In this document: positions 26,420 to 33,869 of the stretch, one piece after another
How the letters are laid out: each line of letters opens with the position of its first letter
How positions within the stretch are numbered: the stretch's first letter is position 1
DNA from: Clostridiales bacterium CCNA10
GTDB taxonomy: Bacteria > Bacillota > Clostridia > Oscillospirales > Oscillospiraceae
NCBI GenBank assembly: GCA_003573975.1
Contig: AP018533.1
Coordinates: 3,038,319-3,102,318 of the forward strand
Length of the DNA: 64,000 nucleotides
Direction of reading: 5' to 3'
Program-made: the position numbers and the translations under genes
Notes under the pieces: model-generated
What the model saw: only the letters and a program-made list of their open reading frames with translations
Told to the model about the DNA's origin: nothing
Databases searched by the model: none

Positions 26420-26680
26420 TTACTCTTCAAAATCAGTATTGTAGTGCTCGACGATCTCAGTCGGCTCGTCAGATGCACAGTTGCCGTAGACAACAGTCTG
26501 AAGTGCTTCCTTGTTTGGATCGTATTCTACGCAAGCCAGGATCGCTGTAGCGCCATCCTTGCGTACATAGTCGATGAAAACGCCTGGATAGTCTGCTGCG
26601 CAGTCAGTCTTATCGTGCTTAGCGTAAATCGCGAGTTGTCCTACTGGCGTATCAACAATAAAATGCCGAGTCTTTTCCAT
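26420..26680 (-). CDS. Small acidic protein, unrecognised
   Basis: An 86-residue acidic protein, MEKTRHFIVDTPVGQLAIYA with later GVFIDYVRKDG and ACVEYDP segments, suggesting alternating beta strands. The ATG at 26680 is ten bases from GGAG. A TTG two codons earlier is the alternative. It overlaps the 3' end of the upstream gene by about 29 bases in another frame, a compact phage-like arrangement. No family is recognised. Confidence 0.55.
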   Translation of the reverse strand: MEKTRHFIVDTPVGQLAIYAKHDKTDCAADYPGVFIDYVRKDGATAILACVEYDPNKEALQTVVYGNCASDEPTEIVEHYNTDFEE

Positions 26681-27224
26681 ATTCAATCCGCTCCTTGTTT
26701 TCGGTGATATCTTTTATGACTGAATCCATAGCGGAGAGTACTACCTCAACTCCCTCGAAGATGTGGTCACTATCTAATGCCCACATCATGTCATGGAATT
26801 CGCCCTCTGGCGTATAGACAAAGCACTCCCACCAGTTGTTGTGTTCCATATCGAGTCGATACCGTTTATGCGTATCACCCATGGCAGCATATAAGGCATG
26901 GTCCGTCTTCAGATATGGCAAAACATCAACGCCAAAACGTCCAGAGTTACTCTTATCTTTGACATAGAGTAATTCTGTACCATCACTCTTATCGTAAAGT
27001 GTGGCGTAGATATCTCCGCAGGCGTGAATGGCAAAAACACACCCGCGCACCTTGATAGATACCACCAGGCCGCCGTACCAGAGGGAAGAATACTGCTTGC
27101 GGCAAATCGGCTGATGGAATTCAACTTTGATAGGTTGATGTATCTTTCCAATCTGCTTTCTGATCTGCCAGCAAAGGTGTAGACGTTGTAAGGTGCTGAT
27201 GCCTTCGAAGGTTATATTCTTCAT
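26652..27224 (-). CDS. Unrecognised 190-residue element protein
   Basis: A 190-residue protein with a basic N-terminus (LQRLHLCWQIRKQIGKIHQP) and a beta-rich middle, for example GGLVVSIKVRGCVFAIHACG. It ends in a helical, Glu-rich segment with the last Cys at the C-terminus. It lies 16 bp after the 383-residue gene and overlaps the next gene, so it is part of the same transcript. No domain is recognised. Confidence 0.5.
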   Translation of the reverse strand: MKNITFEGISTLQRLHLCWQIRKQIGKIHQPIKVEFHQPICRKQYSSLWYGGLVVSIKVRGCVFAIHACGDIYATLYDKSDGTELLYVKDKSNSGRFGVDVLPYLKTDHALYAAMGDTHKRYRLDMEHNNWWECFVYTPEGEFHDMMWALDSDHIFEGVEVVLSAMDSVIKDITENKERIEYGKDSAFYC

Positions 27225-27240
27225 GTGAGATCACCACCTC

Positions 27241-28392
27241 TTACCACTTAAAGTCGCCGGGATGATCATACTCATGCCAATTCACATTCAAGGCACGAGA
27301 TACAATCTCCTCCAACTGAGCAATCCTCAGCCCAGAGGCACCGTCACACTGCGCAGAGAAGATCACATCGCTCATCTGCATGAAGAGTTCATAGGCCGTG
27401 CAAGGACTGTCTCCATGAATTGCTACGAAATAGTCCATAGCTTCATAGGAGGCTTTCTTCGGGGCCTTGATTCTTTTCAGAACACGCATGAGTGTTGTGA
27501 CGGGATAGCGGATCTCGATGTTCATAAGCTGCACTTGCTTGTCCAGTGCCTTTTCAAATTGCGCATAGACCAATCCGAGCTGTTCCTCAAAATACTGCAT
27601 ATCCACGCCATTCTTGTGTTCGGTGCGAATGGAGTATCCCAATGGAACAATACGACTCTCGGCACCAACCAGAAAGATCGGATAGAGATTTGCACCGCTC
27701 ATGCCCACATCGGAGGTGGAAAAGCGCAGCGCAGGAACCATTTTCTCAGTTTGCAAGCCTTTGGCAGCAATCTCCCTATGATATGTATCGAGAAGCTTGT
27801 CTGCCTGCCCATCCAGACGCCAGATTGCTGTCGCAATGGAGTGATCGAAGTGGGCTGTCATGAAAGTGTTTCCGGGATACTCACGGTTGAGAAAGTCGCT
27901 CGTTGCTTTGAATAGTGGCAGCATCTCCATGACGGTATAGTCTTTCGGATCACCACCATGTACTGCCGATACTTTCTCATCCGCGATTTTGATCAGGCTG
28001 TCACCGGAGGCGACGCCCATGCAGTAGTTGAGGATCTCAGCGAATACCGTCTTGGAAACTTTGTTGAGTGCATGCCCAGAGATGCGGGCTCGCTCGAGAA
28101 CTGTTTTGATCGCGCAGGAACGAACCGGATAGTCCTTACCATCCACCTTCAGCAGGAGGCTGGTATTCTCCATTGTGTCTTCGAGAATCTCAGCGGCACC
28201 ATTGTGGTCATAGATCTGCATGTACAGATTCCCAAGCGTGGAGCCTCGTTCCACCGGTTCGAACTGTAGTTCTCTGGATGGAGCGGTCATCCATTTGCTG
28301 CGGGCTTTCCGGTCACTCAGGAATTGAAAAAAATCCCCAGGCTCCGTAAAGCTACGACTGAAGTTGTCCGTGAATACTTTGCTTTCTGTCAT
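27241..28392 (-). CDS. Large phage-like protein, unrecognised family
   Basis: A 383-residue soluble protein. Visible features are a short acidic start, KTVLERARISGHALNKVSKT, a central MTAHFDHSIATAIWRL segment and a C-terminal helix ending WHEYDHPGDFKW. The overall pattern recalls phage and plasmid DUF932-like proteins, but this is only a resemblance. AAAGGTGG precedes ATG 28392. It is the first gene of the transcript that continues through YqaJ, RecD2 and primase, with a terminator just upstream. Confidence 0.5.
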   Translation of the reverse strand: MTESKVFTDNFSRSFTEPGDFFQFLSDRKARSKWMTAPSRELQFEPVERGSTLGNLYMQIYDHNGAAEILEDTMENTSLLLKVDGKDYPVRSCAIKTVLERARISGHALNKVSKTVFAEILNYCMGVASGDSLIKIADEKVSAVHGGDPKDYTVMEMLPLFKATSDFLNREYPGNTFMTAHFDHSIATAIWRLDGQADKLLDTYHREIAAKGLQTEKMVPALRFSTSDVGMSGANLYPIFLVGAESRIVPLGYSIRTEHKNGVDMQYFEEQLGLVYAQFEKALDKQVQLMNIEIRYPVTTLMRVLKRIKAPKKASYEAMDYFVAIHGDSPCTAYELFMQMSDVIFSAQCDGASGLRIAQLEEIVSRALNVNWHEYDHPGDFKW

Positions 28393-28450
28393 TTGCTTGT
28401 TCCACCTTTCAAATAATTATTTCTCAAACCCGCTAAAGCGGTATTTGGAC

Positions 28451-28490
28451 AAAAAAAGAGCACCTTGATCTGAAATTCAAATCAAAGCGC
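28451..28490 (-). terminator. Terminator upstream of the 383-residue gene
   Basis: Minus strand GCGCTTTGAT pairs with ATCAAGGTGC (with G-U pairs) and is followed by seven T. Confidence 0.75.
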
Positions 28491-28542
28491 AAAATGAGAG
28501 GCGAAACATATTGTTCGCCCAGAAGTGCCAATATGAATTGGC

Positions 28543-28617
28543 TCACAGCTTATGAAGCTCCGCATCGGAGATGAAATCTAATAAGTACGGAGACAGGATA
28601 CCATTAGATCCATCCAT
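28543..28617 (-). CDS. Possible very small ORF between two terminators
   Basis: A 24-residue ORF MDGSNGILSPYLLDFISDAE plus four residues. The same frame is open upstream as RKQKWVFWR without a clear start. It lies between the terminators at 28451-28490 and 28649-28680, so the unit would need its own promoter, which I cannot point to. It may be a gene remnant. Apart from this ORF the 296-base gap holds only the two terminators. Confidence 0.25.
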   Translation of the reverse strand: MDGSNGILSPYLLDFISDAELHKL

Positions 28618-28648
28618 TCGCCAGAATACCCATTTCTGCTTTCTGGAC

Positions 28649-28680
28649 AAAAAGGCGCTAATCCATTTGGATTAGCGCCT
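28649..28680 (-). terminator. Terminator of the ImmA/XRE transcript
   Basis: Perfect 12-bp stem AGGCGCTAATCC/GGATTAGCGCCT with a four-base loop followed on the minus strand by TTTTT, eight bases after the stop of the last gene. Confidence 0.92.
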
Positions 28681-28688
28681 AAATCACA

Positions 28689-29180
28689 TTATTTGAACTT
28701 AAATAGTTTCAAGTCAACCACTATTGGGGAAGCAAGCTCGGCCTCCATATGGCGAGTACATTCCTCCATCTCTGAAGCTACCTCACTAATTACCATATGC
28801 GTATGATCCGCATTCCATCCGCATAGGAGAAAGCTACCCCGCTCCGTCAACTCGACTGTACGCCATATGGGGCAACTGCCATCGAACTTGATAGAGCAGC
28901 CGATCATCTTACAGTGCAATGGCATTGTAGGTTCCGGAAGCCTCATAACCACGCAGACTCGGTCAGCAGAATGGAAATCCGTTACAGTAAAGTCGGCAGA
29001 AGAATATTCAACGAAGTCTCTTGTGCCTTTCGCATCCGGCTCGATATAGTTATACGCTGTTGCCAAAAGCTCGCCTCTCTTTTCTATCGCATACTGAGTG
29101 AAGCGTTTTGGCTGAGCATAAAAGGTGTATGGCAAATGCTCGTGCTCGTTATAGTACCTCTGTAATGCAGCGCTATACAT
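28689..29180 (-). CDS. Unrecognised element protein of 163 residues
   Basis: ATG 29180 has an AGGAGGG ribosome site six bases upstream, better than the in-frame starts before it. The product begins MYSAALQRYYNEHEHLPYTF and has a beta-rich centre (TVTDFHSADRVCVVMRLPEP) and three Cys. It ends the transcript that begins with the XRE repressor. No domain is recognised. Confidence 0.55.
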   Translation of the reverse strand: MYSAALQRYYNEHEHLPYTFYAQPKRFTQYAIEKRGELLATAYNYIEPDAKGTRDFVEYSSADFTVTDFHSADRVCVVMRLPEPTMPLHCKMIGCSIKFDGSCPIWRTVELTERGSFLLCGWNADHTHMVISEVASEMEECTRHMEAELASPIVVDLKLFKFK

Positions 29181-29218
29181 TTTTTCCCTCCTCACAAGTT
29201 TCTCCAATGTCATGGGCT

Positions 29219-29515
29219 CTAAAGTAGATCCCTCAATGGCACCTTTCGTTCCACAAACCAACGGCCTATCGTATTACCCGTTAGATTGGTGGATCGTTCA
29301 AAATAGAGATATGTTCTTGCACCATTGACTTGGATGGTGTAACGATCGCCTTGCCCGCCGGCTTTTGCAGCATAGGCTGGGCGAATATCGATCACGCGGT
29401 CTATTTCATATTTCTGGCCATCCTCCCAGATGATTTCCCTAGGCAGCATTGTCCCATCCGAACGATGCTCTACAAAAACGCTCACATAGACCTTATAAGC
29501 CTCACCTGACAGCAT
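29219..29515 (-). CDS. Small beta-rich protein downstream of ImmA
   Basis: A 98-residue protein beginning MLSGEAYKVYVSVFVEHRSD. The pattern REIIWEDGQKYEIDRVIDIR followed by YTIQVNGARTYLYFE and ending in WFVERKV is shared with many short proteins encoded next to ImmA/IrrE or Y-family polymerases in Firmicutes elements, whose function is unknown. ATG 29515 is three bases after the ImmA stop, so translation is coupled. The frame also runs upstream into the ImmA gene. Confidence 0.55.
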   Translation of the reverse strand: MLSGEAYKVYVSVFVEHRSDGTMLPREIIWEDGQKYEIDRVIDIRPAYAAKAGGQGDRYTIQVNGARTYLYFERSTNLTGNTIGRWFVERKVPLRDLL

Positions 29516-29517
29516 AC

Positions 29518-30057
29518 TTAACTCAACGGCTGCTCCAGATCTCGCTTGAGGAAATCCCCATGCGCGATATACGGAGCTATGATTCTTACACCTTGGCATT
29601 GTAGAATCCGGAGCTTGAAGTCCAGTAACTCAGGTGGCACATACAAACACTTCGCTGTCTGATAAAAGTCCATTTGCATCTCCAGCGCTTCTAAGACGGT
29701 GTCATCGCTGAGCATGAACTCCGCAGCAAACACATTTGCCTCATACTCCATTCGATTTGTATCCTCAAACATCGCAAACTCATGGAAGGTGTTAATGGCA
29801 GAATCGCTGTGGAGGACTGCATGCCCCAGCTCGTGCGCAATGATGATCCGTTGAATGCTGTCGGGCAAATCACTGTTGATTACAATCAGTTTGCACCGAG
29901 AAGAAACCAGGAAAAAACCCTTGCAGGAACGGGGACTCTTTCCCATTGGACGTTCCATCACCTGGATATCCAAATACTCGCAGATCTCATACGGGTCATC
30001 TGTCTGATATTTCATTTTCAATCGACTTACTTCCTGCCTAATCGTCATCGTCAGCAA
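29518..30057 (-). CDS. immA: ImmA/IrrE-family metallopeptidase
   Basis: A 179-residue zinc peptidase with the active site IIAHELGHAVLH (HExxH) near residues 73-84 and the downstream acidic helix MEYEANVFAAEFMLSDD. In ICEBs1 and related elements ImmA cleaves the XRE repressor ImmR after DNA damage or other signals and so induces the element. Here the XRE repressor gene lies 95 bp upstream on the same strand, which supports the same pairing. Confidence 0.92.
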   Translation of the reverse strand: MLTMTIRQEVSRLKMKYQTDDPYEICEYLDIQVMERPMGKSPRSCKGFFLVSSRCKLIVINSDLPDSIQRIIIAHELGHAVLHSDSAINTFHEFAMFEDTNRMEYEANVFAAEFMLSDDTVLEALEMQMDFYQTAKCLYVPPELLDFKLRILQCQGVRIIAPYIAHGDFLKRDLEQPLS

Positions 30058-30152
30058 TCCACTCGCCTCACTTCAGAAAGTAGTTTTCTATTATACAGCC
30101 TGACAGTACCACAAGGGTTGTCCAAAAATCCGTACACTCAGAATATTCCTGC

Positions 30153-30590
30153 TTACTTTTTGTAGTCTTTACGGGTGAACTTCTCGCTGGCTCGCTGCTT
30201 ATTAGCAAAATACGCCTCAGTGACTGCTTGGAAGAAAAGCTCCTTATCCTGCTCAGGGACATCTCCACCAGCAAAGAGAGCACGCGTTTGTGTCAGCAGC
30301 TGCTCTACATCAGTTGCCCCTTTACGGCCATAGGCTGCTCTTGCGCTCTCGATGTATGGTGCCTCTTCAAGTCCATAGTTGGGATCTACGATCTCATCGT
30401 TGCTTAGATATGCCGTGGAAACACCCAGCACCTCTGCCAACCTCTGAAGATTTACACCGCGAGGCATTACACCTTGTTTTTCGTATTTGGTAATCGTGCG
30501 CAGCGTGACACCAATCTTATCGGCCAGCTCTGTTTGCGTAAGGCCCAGATGCGTGCGGCTCTCTCGAATCTTTTCACCAGTCGTTTTCAT
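30153..30590 (-). CDS. XRE-family repressor (ImmR-like)
   Basis: A 145-residue regulator. The N-terminal helix-turn-helix is KIRESRTHLGLTQTELADKI followed by GVTLRTITKYEKQG. The C-terminal part is helical and charged. It is divergent from the Y-family polymerase operon across an array of GAACTT repeats and is followed by an ImmA-type peptidase. This is the layout of an SOS-like lysogeny switch where the repressor blocks the divergent genes until it is cleaved. A strong minus-strand promoter (TTGACA, 17 bp, TATAAT) lies inside the repeat region. Confidence 0.88.
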   Translation of the reverse strand: MKTTGEKIRESRTHLGLTQTELADKIGVTLRTITKYEKQGVMPRGVNLQRLAEVLGVSTAYLSNDEIVDPNYGLEEAPYIESARAAYGRKGATDVEQLLTQTRALFAGGDVPEQDKELFFQAVTEAYFANKQRASEKFTRKDYKK

Positions 30591-30633
30591 AACCGTCTCC
30601 TCTCGCAGGTTTGGAAAGTTTTTGAAAGTTCTA

Positions 30634-30663
30634 TTGACAAACCATTTTCTGACCTGCTATTTT
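30634..30663 (+). promoter_or_regulatory. Candidate plus-strand promoter for the polymerase operon
   Basis: TTGACA at 30634-30639 and TATTTT at 30658-30663 with 18 bp between. It faces the Y-family polymerase gene, and the first group of GAACTT repeats begins eight bases after its -10 box. Confidence 0.6.
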
Positions 30664-30670
30664 GTTATTA

Positions 30671-30772
30671 GAACTTATTGGAACTTAATAGAACTCGGTT
30701 AGAACTTTAGGCTCATTATATTCTGCGAATTGGAACTTGTCAATAGGAACTTTTAGGAACTTGATGGAACTA
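30671..30772 (+). repeat. Phased GAACTT repeat array (operator-like or iteron-like)
   Basis: GAACTT or one-base variants occur at 30671, 30681, 30691, 30702, 30733, 30747, 30757 and 30767, mostly 10-11 bp apart (one helical turn). An inverted copy (AAGTTC) lies at 30627. The array fills the intergenic space between the XRE repressor and the polymerase operon and overlaps both promoters. Multiple binding sites for the XRE repressor are the simplest reading. A replication origin is the alternative. Confidence 0.85.
30715..30743 (-). promoter_or_regulatory. Promoter of the XRE-ImmA transcript
   Basis: On the minus strand TTGACA (30743-30738), 17 bp, TATAAT (30720-30715): full consensus sigma-A boxes. 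One GAACTT repeat lies in the spacer, so the repressor could control its own gene. Confidence 0.82.
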
Positions 30773-30807
30773 TTTCTTGAAGGTTATGGACAGGAGGTAT
30801 GCCGAAT

Positions 30808-32052
30808 ATGGAAGGCCGAGTTGTATTGCATAGTGACCTCAACAACTGCTATGCGAGTATTGAATGTATGCTGCATCCGGAATTGCGTGGAAAGTACATT
30901 GCGGTTTGCGGCAGCACAGAGGATCGACATGGGATCGTTCTTGCGAAGAACCAATTGGCAAAGCAATGTGGGGTGAAGACAGGTGAAGTGATTTGGGAGG
31001 CAAAGCAAAAATGTCCGCAACTGACGATTGTAGAACCGCATATGGAACAATATCTGAAATTCTCCAAAATTGTCCGCTCTATCTATTTGCGATACTCTCC
31101 GGAAGTCGAGTCATTTGGCATTGATGAGAGCTGGATTGAACTGACTGGGTCTCCGCTTCTCCAGCAGAAAACTCCGCTTGAAATCGCCAACGAGATTCGG
31201 ACTACTGTGAAAGAAGAAGTCGGACTCACCGTTTCCATTGGCGTCAGCTTCAATAAGATTTTTGCGAAACTTGGCTCAGACATGAAGAAGCCAGATGCCG
31301 TAACTGTCATAACGTGGGAATCCTTCAAAGATCAAATCTGGCCGCTCCCCGTTTCAGACCTGCTCTATGTGGGGCGAGCAACGACGGAAAAGCTTCGGCT
31401 CTACGGGATCCGCACCATCGGAGATCTGGCTCAAGCGGATCGGGCAATGCTAATTCGCCGGCTTGGCGTCAATGGTGAAAAGCTGTGGGTGTTTGCCAAT
31501 GGACTGGATCAATCGCGCGTTATGCCATGCGACTACGAAATCCCCATCAAAAGCGTTGGTCACGGCATTACCTGCACGGATGACTTGCTCTCGAAAGATG
31601 AAGTGCGCCATGTTTTCATGGAGCTTTCTCAGGAAGTTGGGCTGAAGCTCCGGAAGAATAAGCTGGCTGCCACACGGGTCCGCATCAGCGTCCGCGACAA
31701 CACCCTCTCGCAACGGGAATACCAAGGAAAACTGACATTTCCAACGCAGAGCTACACGGAAATTGCAGCGGCAGGCTTTGAGCTGTTCTGCAAGAAGCAT
31801 ACCTGGAACAACAATATCCGGTCTCTGACCATCAGCGCAATCGACCTTATCCCGTCTGACACGCCGATCCAGCTCAATCTCTGGTCAGACTTTACCAAGC
31901 ACAACAAGCGCCTCATCCTGGAGCGCACCATGGAAGACATCCGTCGCCGCTATGGCCTCCATGCCATCAATTTCGCCGCACTCACCACGGGGCTGAAGAT
32001 GCCTGCCCATCGGGAGGTTGAATACAAGATGCCCTCTGTTATGTACCACTAA
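30808..32052 (+). CDS. Y-family DNA polymerase (DinB/UmuC type)
   Basis: A 414-residue translesion polymerase. The catalytic motifs HSDLNNCYASIE (first Asp) and ESFGIDESWIEL (Asp-Glu) are intact. ASIGVSFNKI-like palm sequence (VSIGVSFNKIFAKLGSDMKK) and the IRTIGDLAQAD finger follow. ATG 30808 is preferred because AGGAGG is ten bases upstream. The ATG at 30799 is only one base from it. It is the first gene after the GAACTT array and so is probably induced when the XRE repressor is removed. A UmuD-like gene follows directly. Confidence 0.92.
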   Translation: MEGRVVLHSDLNNCYASIECMLHPELRGKYIAVCGSTEDRHGIVLAKNQLAKQCGVKTGEVIWEAKQKCPQLTIVEPHMEQYLKFSKIVRSIYLRYSPEVESFGIDESWIELTGSPLLQQKTPLEIANEIRTTVKEEVGLTVSIGVSFNKIFAKLGSDMKKPDAVTVITWESFKDQIWPLPVSDLLYVGRATTEKLRLYGIRTIGDLAQADRAMLIRRLGVNGEKLWVFANGLDQSRVMPCDYEIPIKSVGHGITCTDDLLSKDEVRHVFMELSQEVGLKLRKNKLAATRVRISVRDNTLSQREYQGKLTFPTQSYTEIAAAGFELFCKKHTWNNNIRSLTISAIDLIPSDTPIQLNLWSDFTKHNKRLILERTMEDIRRRYGLHAINFAALTTGLKMPAHREVEYKMPSVMYH

Positions 32053-32065
32053 GGAGGGACTGATT

Positions 32066-32416
32066 TTGATAACCAAAGTTGAGGAATTCCGGGACAAGCA
32101 TACGGTCTCGGGCAACAACAAGGGCGATATCCTTATCACGGGCTTCGCCAACGTGGAAAATAAGAAGTGCTTCTGCATCATGGCAGACGGCCATCGCTAC
32201 CATGAGTATGGCATCTCCACCGGCAGTCTCCTTCTCTGCCAGCGTGGCGCCGCCATTAATGATGGAGAGCTCATCATCGTGAAAGAAGACGGAGCTTTTG
32301 CAATTTATCTCTATCTGAAAGACCGCAAAATCAAGGAGGATGGCGATAAGCGCATTCTCCATAGCAAGTCCAAGGCCTACGCCAAAGTGATTGGCTCGTT
32401 CAACTTCTTTGAGTAA
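32066..32416 (+). CDS. Degenerate UmuD/LexA-fold (S24-like) protein
   Basis: A 116-residue protein starting at TTG 32066, seven bases after AAGGAGGG. The stretch MADGHRYHEYGISTGSLLLC, then INDGELIIVKEDG, follows the LexA/UmuD C-terminal pattern (G-[D/N]-S-M...GI..GD, then DGdivv). The catalytic Ser position is His/Arg, and no Lys sits at the usual place in the final strand, so self-cleavage is unlikely. It lies 13 bp after the polymerase gene, as UmuD lies with UmuC. It may act as a non-cleavable partner of the polymerase. The fold assignment is from pattern reading only. Confidence 0.55.
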   Translation: MITKVEEFRDKHTVSGNNKGDILITGFANVENKKCFCIMADGHRYHEYGISTGSLLLCQRGAAINDGELIIVKEDGAFAIYLYLKDRKIKEDGDKRILHSKSKAYAKVIGSFNFFE

Positions 32417-32441
32417 TCAGGTCTGGCAGAAAGGACGGATC

Positions 32442-32993
32442 ATGAGCAAATTCCAAAACTACCTGAAAACATTTGACATTACCAGCACGCTGACCGAGGA
32501 AGATATTGAAAAGACGATGGCATTGCTCCAAATCTATGGGCCCACCGTTAGACGGACAGCCGCAAGAATCGACGAATTTGAGGAAGAGTGCTATGAGAGC
32601 CGGCGGCAATCCATCTCAGACTTCATCAATTTAGCCATCGACTATGATCGCGACACCGACCGCAAACGCATTTCGGACCGTTTGGCGGAGATGGGACACT
32701 GCATGGAGCTGCTTTCCGTTATGGAAGAGGCCTTGGTATTGGTGAAGGGCACCCCGCCAAACGGCGGTACCTACTATAGCATCCTGCAGGCCCGCTACTT
32801 TGATGTCTACTGCACTTCAAATGAGGAAGCATATCTCAACCTCGGAATCTCCTCATCTACATACTATCGGCACATCAAGCCCGCTATCCGTGCCTATGCA
32901 GCAAACCTCTGGTGTGTCGTAATCCCCGATCTGATCATCAGGGAGCACCTGCAGCAAAGCGGTAGCGTCACCGCTCAGGTGGAAGTCTCGTGA
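32442..32993 (+). CDS. Phage transcriptional regulator, ArpU/RinA-like
   Basis: A 183-residue helical protein beginning MSKFQNYLKTFDITSTLTEE. The C-terminal part has the helix-turn-helix LNLGISSSTYYRHIKPAIRA typical of phage late regulators of the ArpU/DUF1492 group, which switch on packaging genes. AAAGGAC precedes ATG 32442. Short TGAGAGACAA repeats follow its stop. It shares the direction of the polymerase operon. The family call is moderate because the N-terminal half is not recognised. Confidence 0.55.
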   Translation: MSKFQNYLKTFDITSTLTEEDIEKTMALLQIYGPTVRRTAARIDEFEEECYESRRQSISDFINLAIDYDRDTDRKRISDRLAEMGHCMELLSVMEEALVLVKGTPPNGGTYYSILQARYFDVYCTSNEEAYLNLGISSSTYYRHIKPAIRAYAANLWCVVIPDLIIREHLQQSGSVTAQVEVS

Positions 32994-33074
32994 GAGACAA
33001 ATGAGAGACAATGTGGCAGTCAGATGAGAGAAAACATGATAGAAAATCGGGAGGAAATTGAGAGCCAAACGAAA

Positions 33075-33103
33075 TTGTAGTGTAGAGACTCAGCAGGTAT
33101 AAT
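33075..33103 (+). promoter_or_regulatory. Candidate promoter followed at once by a terminator
   Basis: TTGTAG, 17 bp, TATAAT. A transcript from here would meet the first terminator after about 45 bases, so it would be a short RNA or an attenuated leader for the sigma-like gene. Confidence 0.5.
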
Positions 33104-33125
33104 GGATTATGCTGGAGCACCTATA

Positions 33126-33158
33126 GCCTCTCGGGTCTATGATCCGAGGGGCTTTTTT
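33126..33158 (+). terminator. Intrinsic terminator 1 before the sigma-like gene
   Basis: GCCTCTCGG pairs with CCGAGGGGC (one G-U) and is followed by six T. Confidence 0.88.
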
Positions 33159-33193
33159 CATACCCTTGTGCGCCAGCCAATACCGGAACAAAG

Positions 33194-33232
33194 AGCCGAC
33201 CATTCTCGAAAATGAGAGTGGCCGGCTTTTTT
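33194..33232 (+). terminator. Intrinsic terminator 2 before the sigma-like gene
   Basis: AGCCGACCATTCTC pairs with GAGAGTGGCCGGCT (two wobble positions) around GAAAAT, followed by six T. Confidence 0.85.
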
Positions 33233-33340
33233 GTTGCCTTGACTGGGAGCATGATCCATGTCCGGCGCTGGCAATCGGGCTCGTGGCCCGCCTTCAAGTC
33301 GTTCGTCCGCATCCGCAAACGAAACGACTTGGAGGTAAAA

Positions 33341-33745
33341 ATGAAAACTATCAGAATCAAAGACTACTATGGCATTTATCAGGAAATTCCTGTCAGCGAT
33401 GAGCTGTATGAAGAATGGCGCGCTCTTCAGAATGAAACGCAGCGCGTCCATCGCAAAGAAGTATATCACCGTGATTGGACACCAATCGAGGACCTTTTCG
33501 AAATGCCGAAGTCTTATGAGCAGAACCCGATGGAAGATACGTTGCTGTGGGATGAGCAGGTCGCTGCGCTGTATGCAGCGATCGCGCAACTCACCCCGAT
33601 CCAGCAGCGCAGGATCCACATGCTGATGGAGAATATGACGATCCGTGAGATTGCCCGTCAGGAAGGGTGCCATATGAACGCAGCGCTGAAATCTGTCAAC
33701 GGTGCGCTCAAAAAGCTCCACGATCTTCTGAAAGACTGGGCATAA
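33341..33745 (+). CDS. Sigma-70 region 4-like phage regulator
   Basis: A 134-residue protein starting MKTIRIKDYYGIYQEIPVSD with GGAGG eight bases upstream. The N-terminal 60 residues have the short beta hairpin and RALQNETQRVHRKE helix common to phage sigma-like proteins. The C-terminus is a sigma region 4 helix-turn-helix (LTPIQQRRIHMLMENMTIRE, then IARQEG). It stands after two tandem terminators and before the ParM/ParR pair. It probably controls part of the element, but its targets are unknown. Confidence 0.7.
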   Translation: MKTIRIKDYYGIYQEIPVSDELYEEWRALQNETQRVHRKEVYHRDWTPIEDLFEMPKSYEQNPMEDTLLWDEQVAALYAAIAQLTPIQQRRIHMLMENMTIREIARQEGCHMNAALKSVNGALKKLHDLLKDWA

Positions 33746-33869
33746 ATGCCTAAATGGAAAACATTTAGTGTAGTTGTTGTTCTATGAGAACACTATGCGT
33801 AATTTCTTTTAGATGCTTCGAGTGCACATTACACGCACTTTGTTAAACGAAATGAGGAGGTTCCAATCC

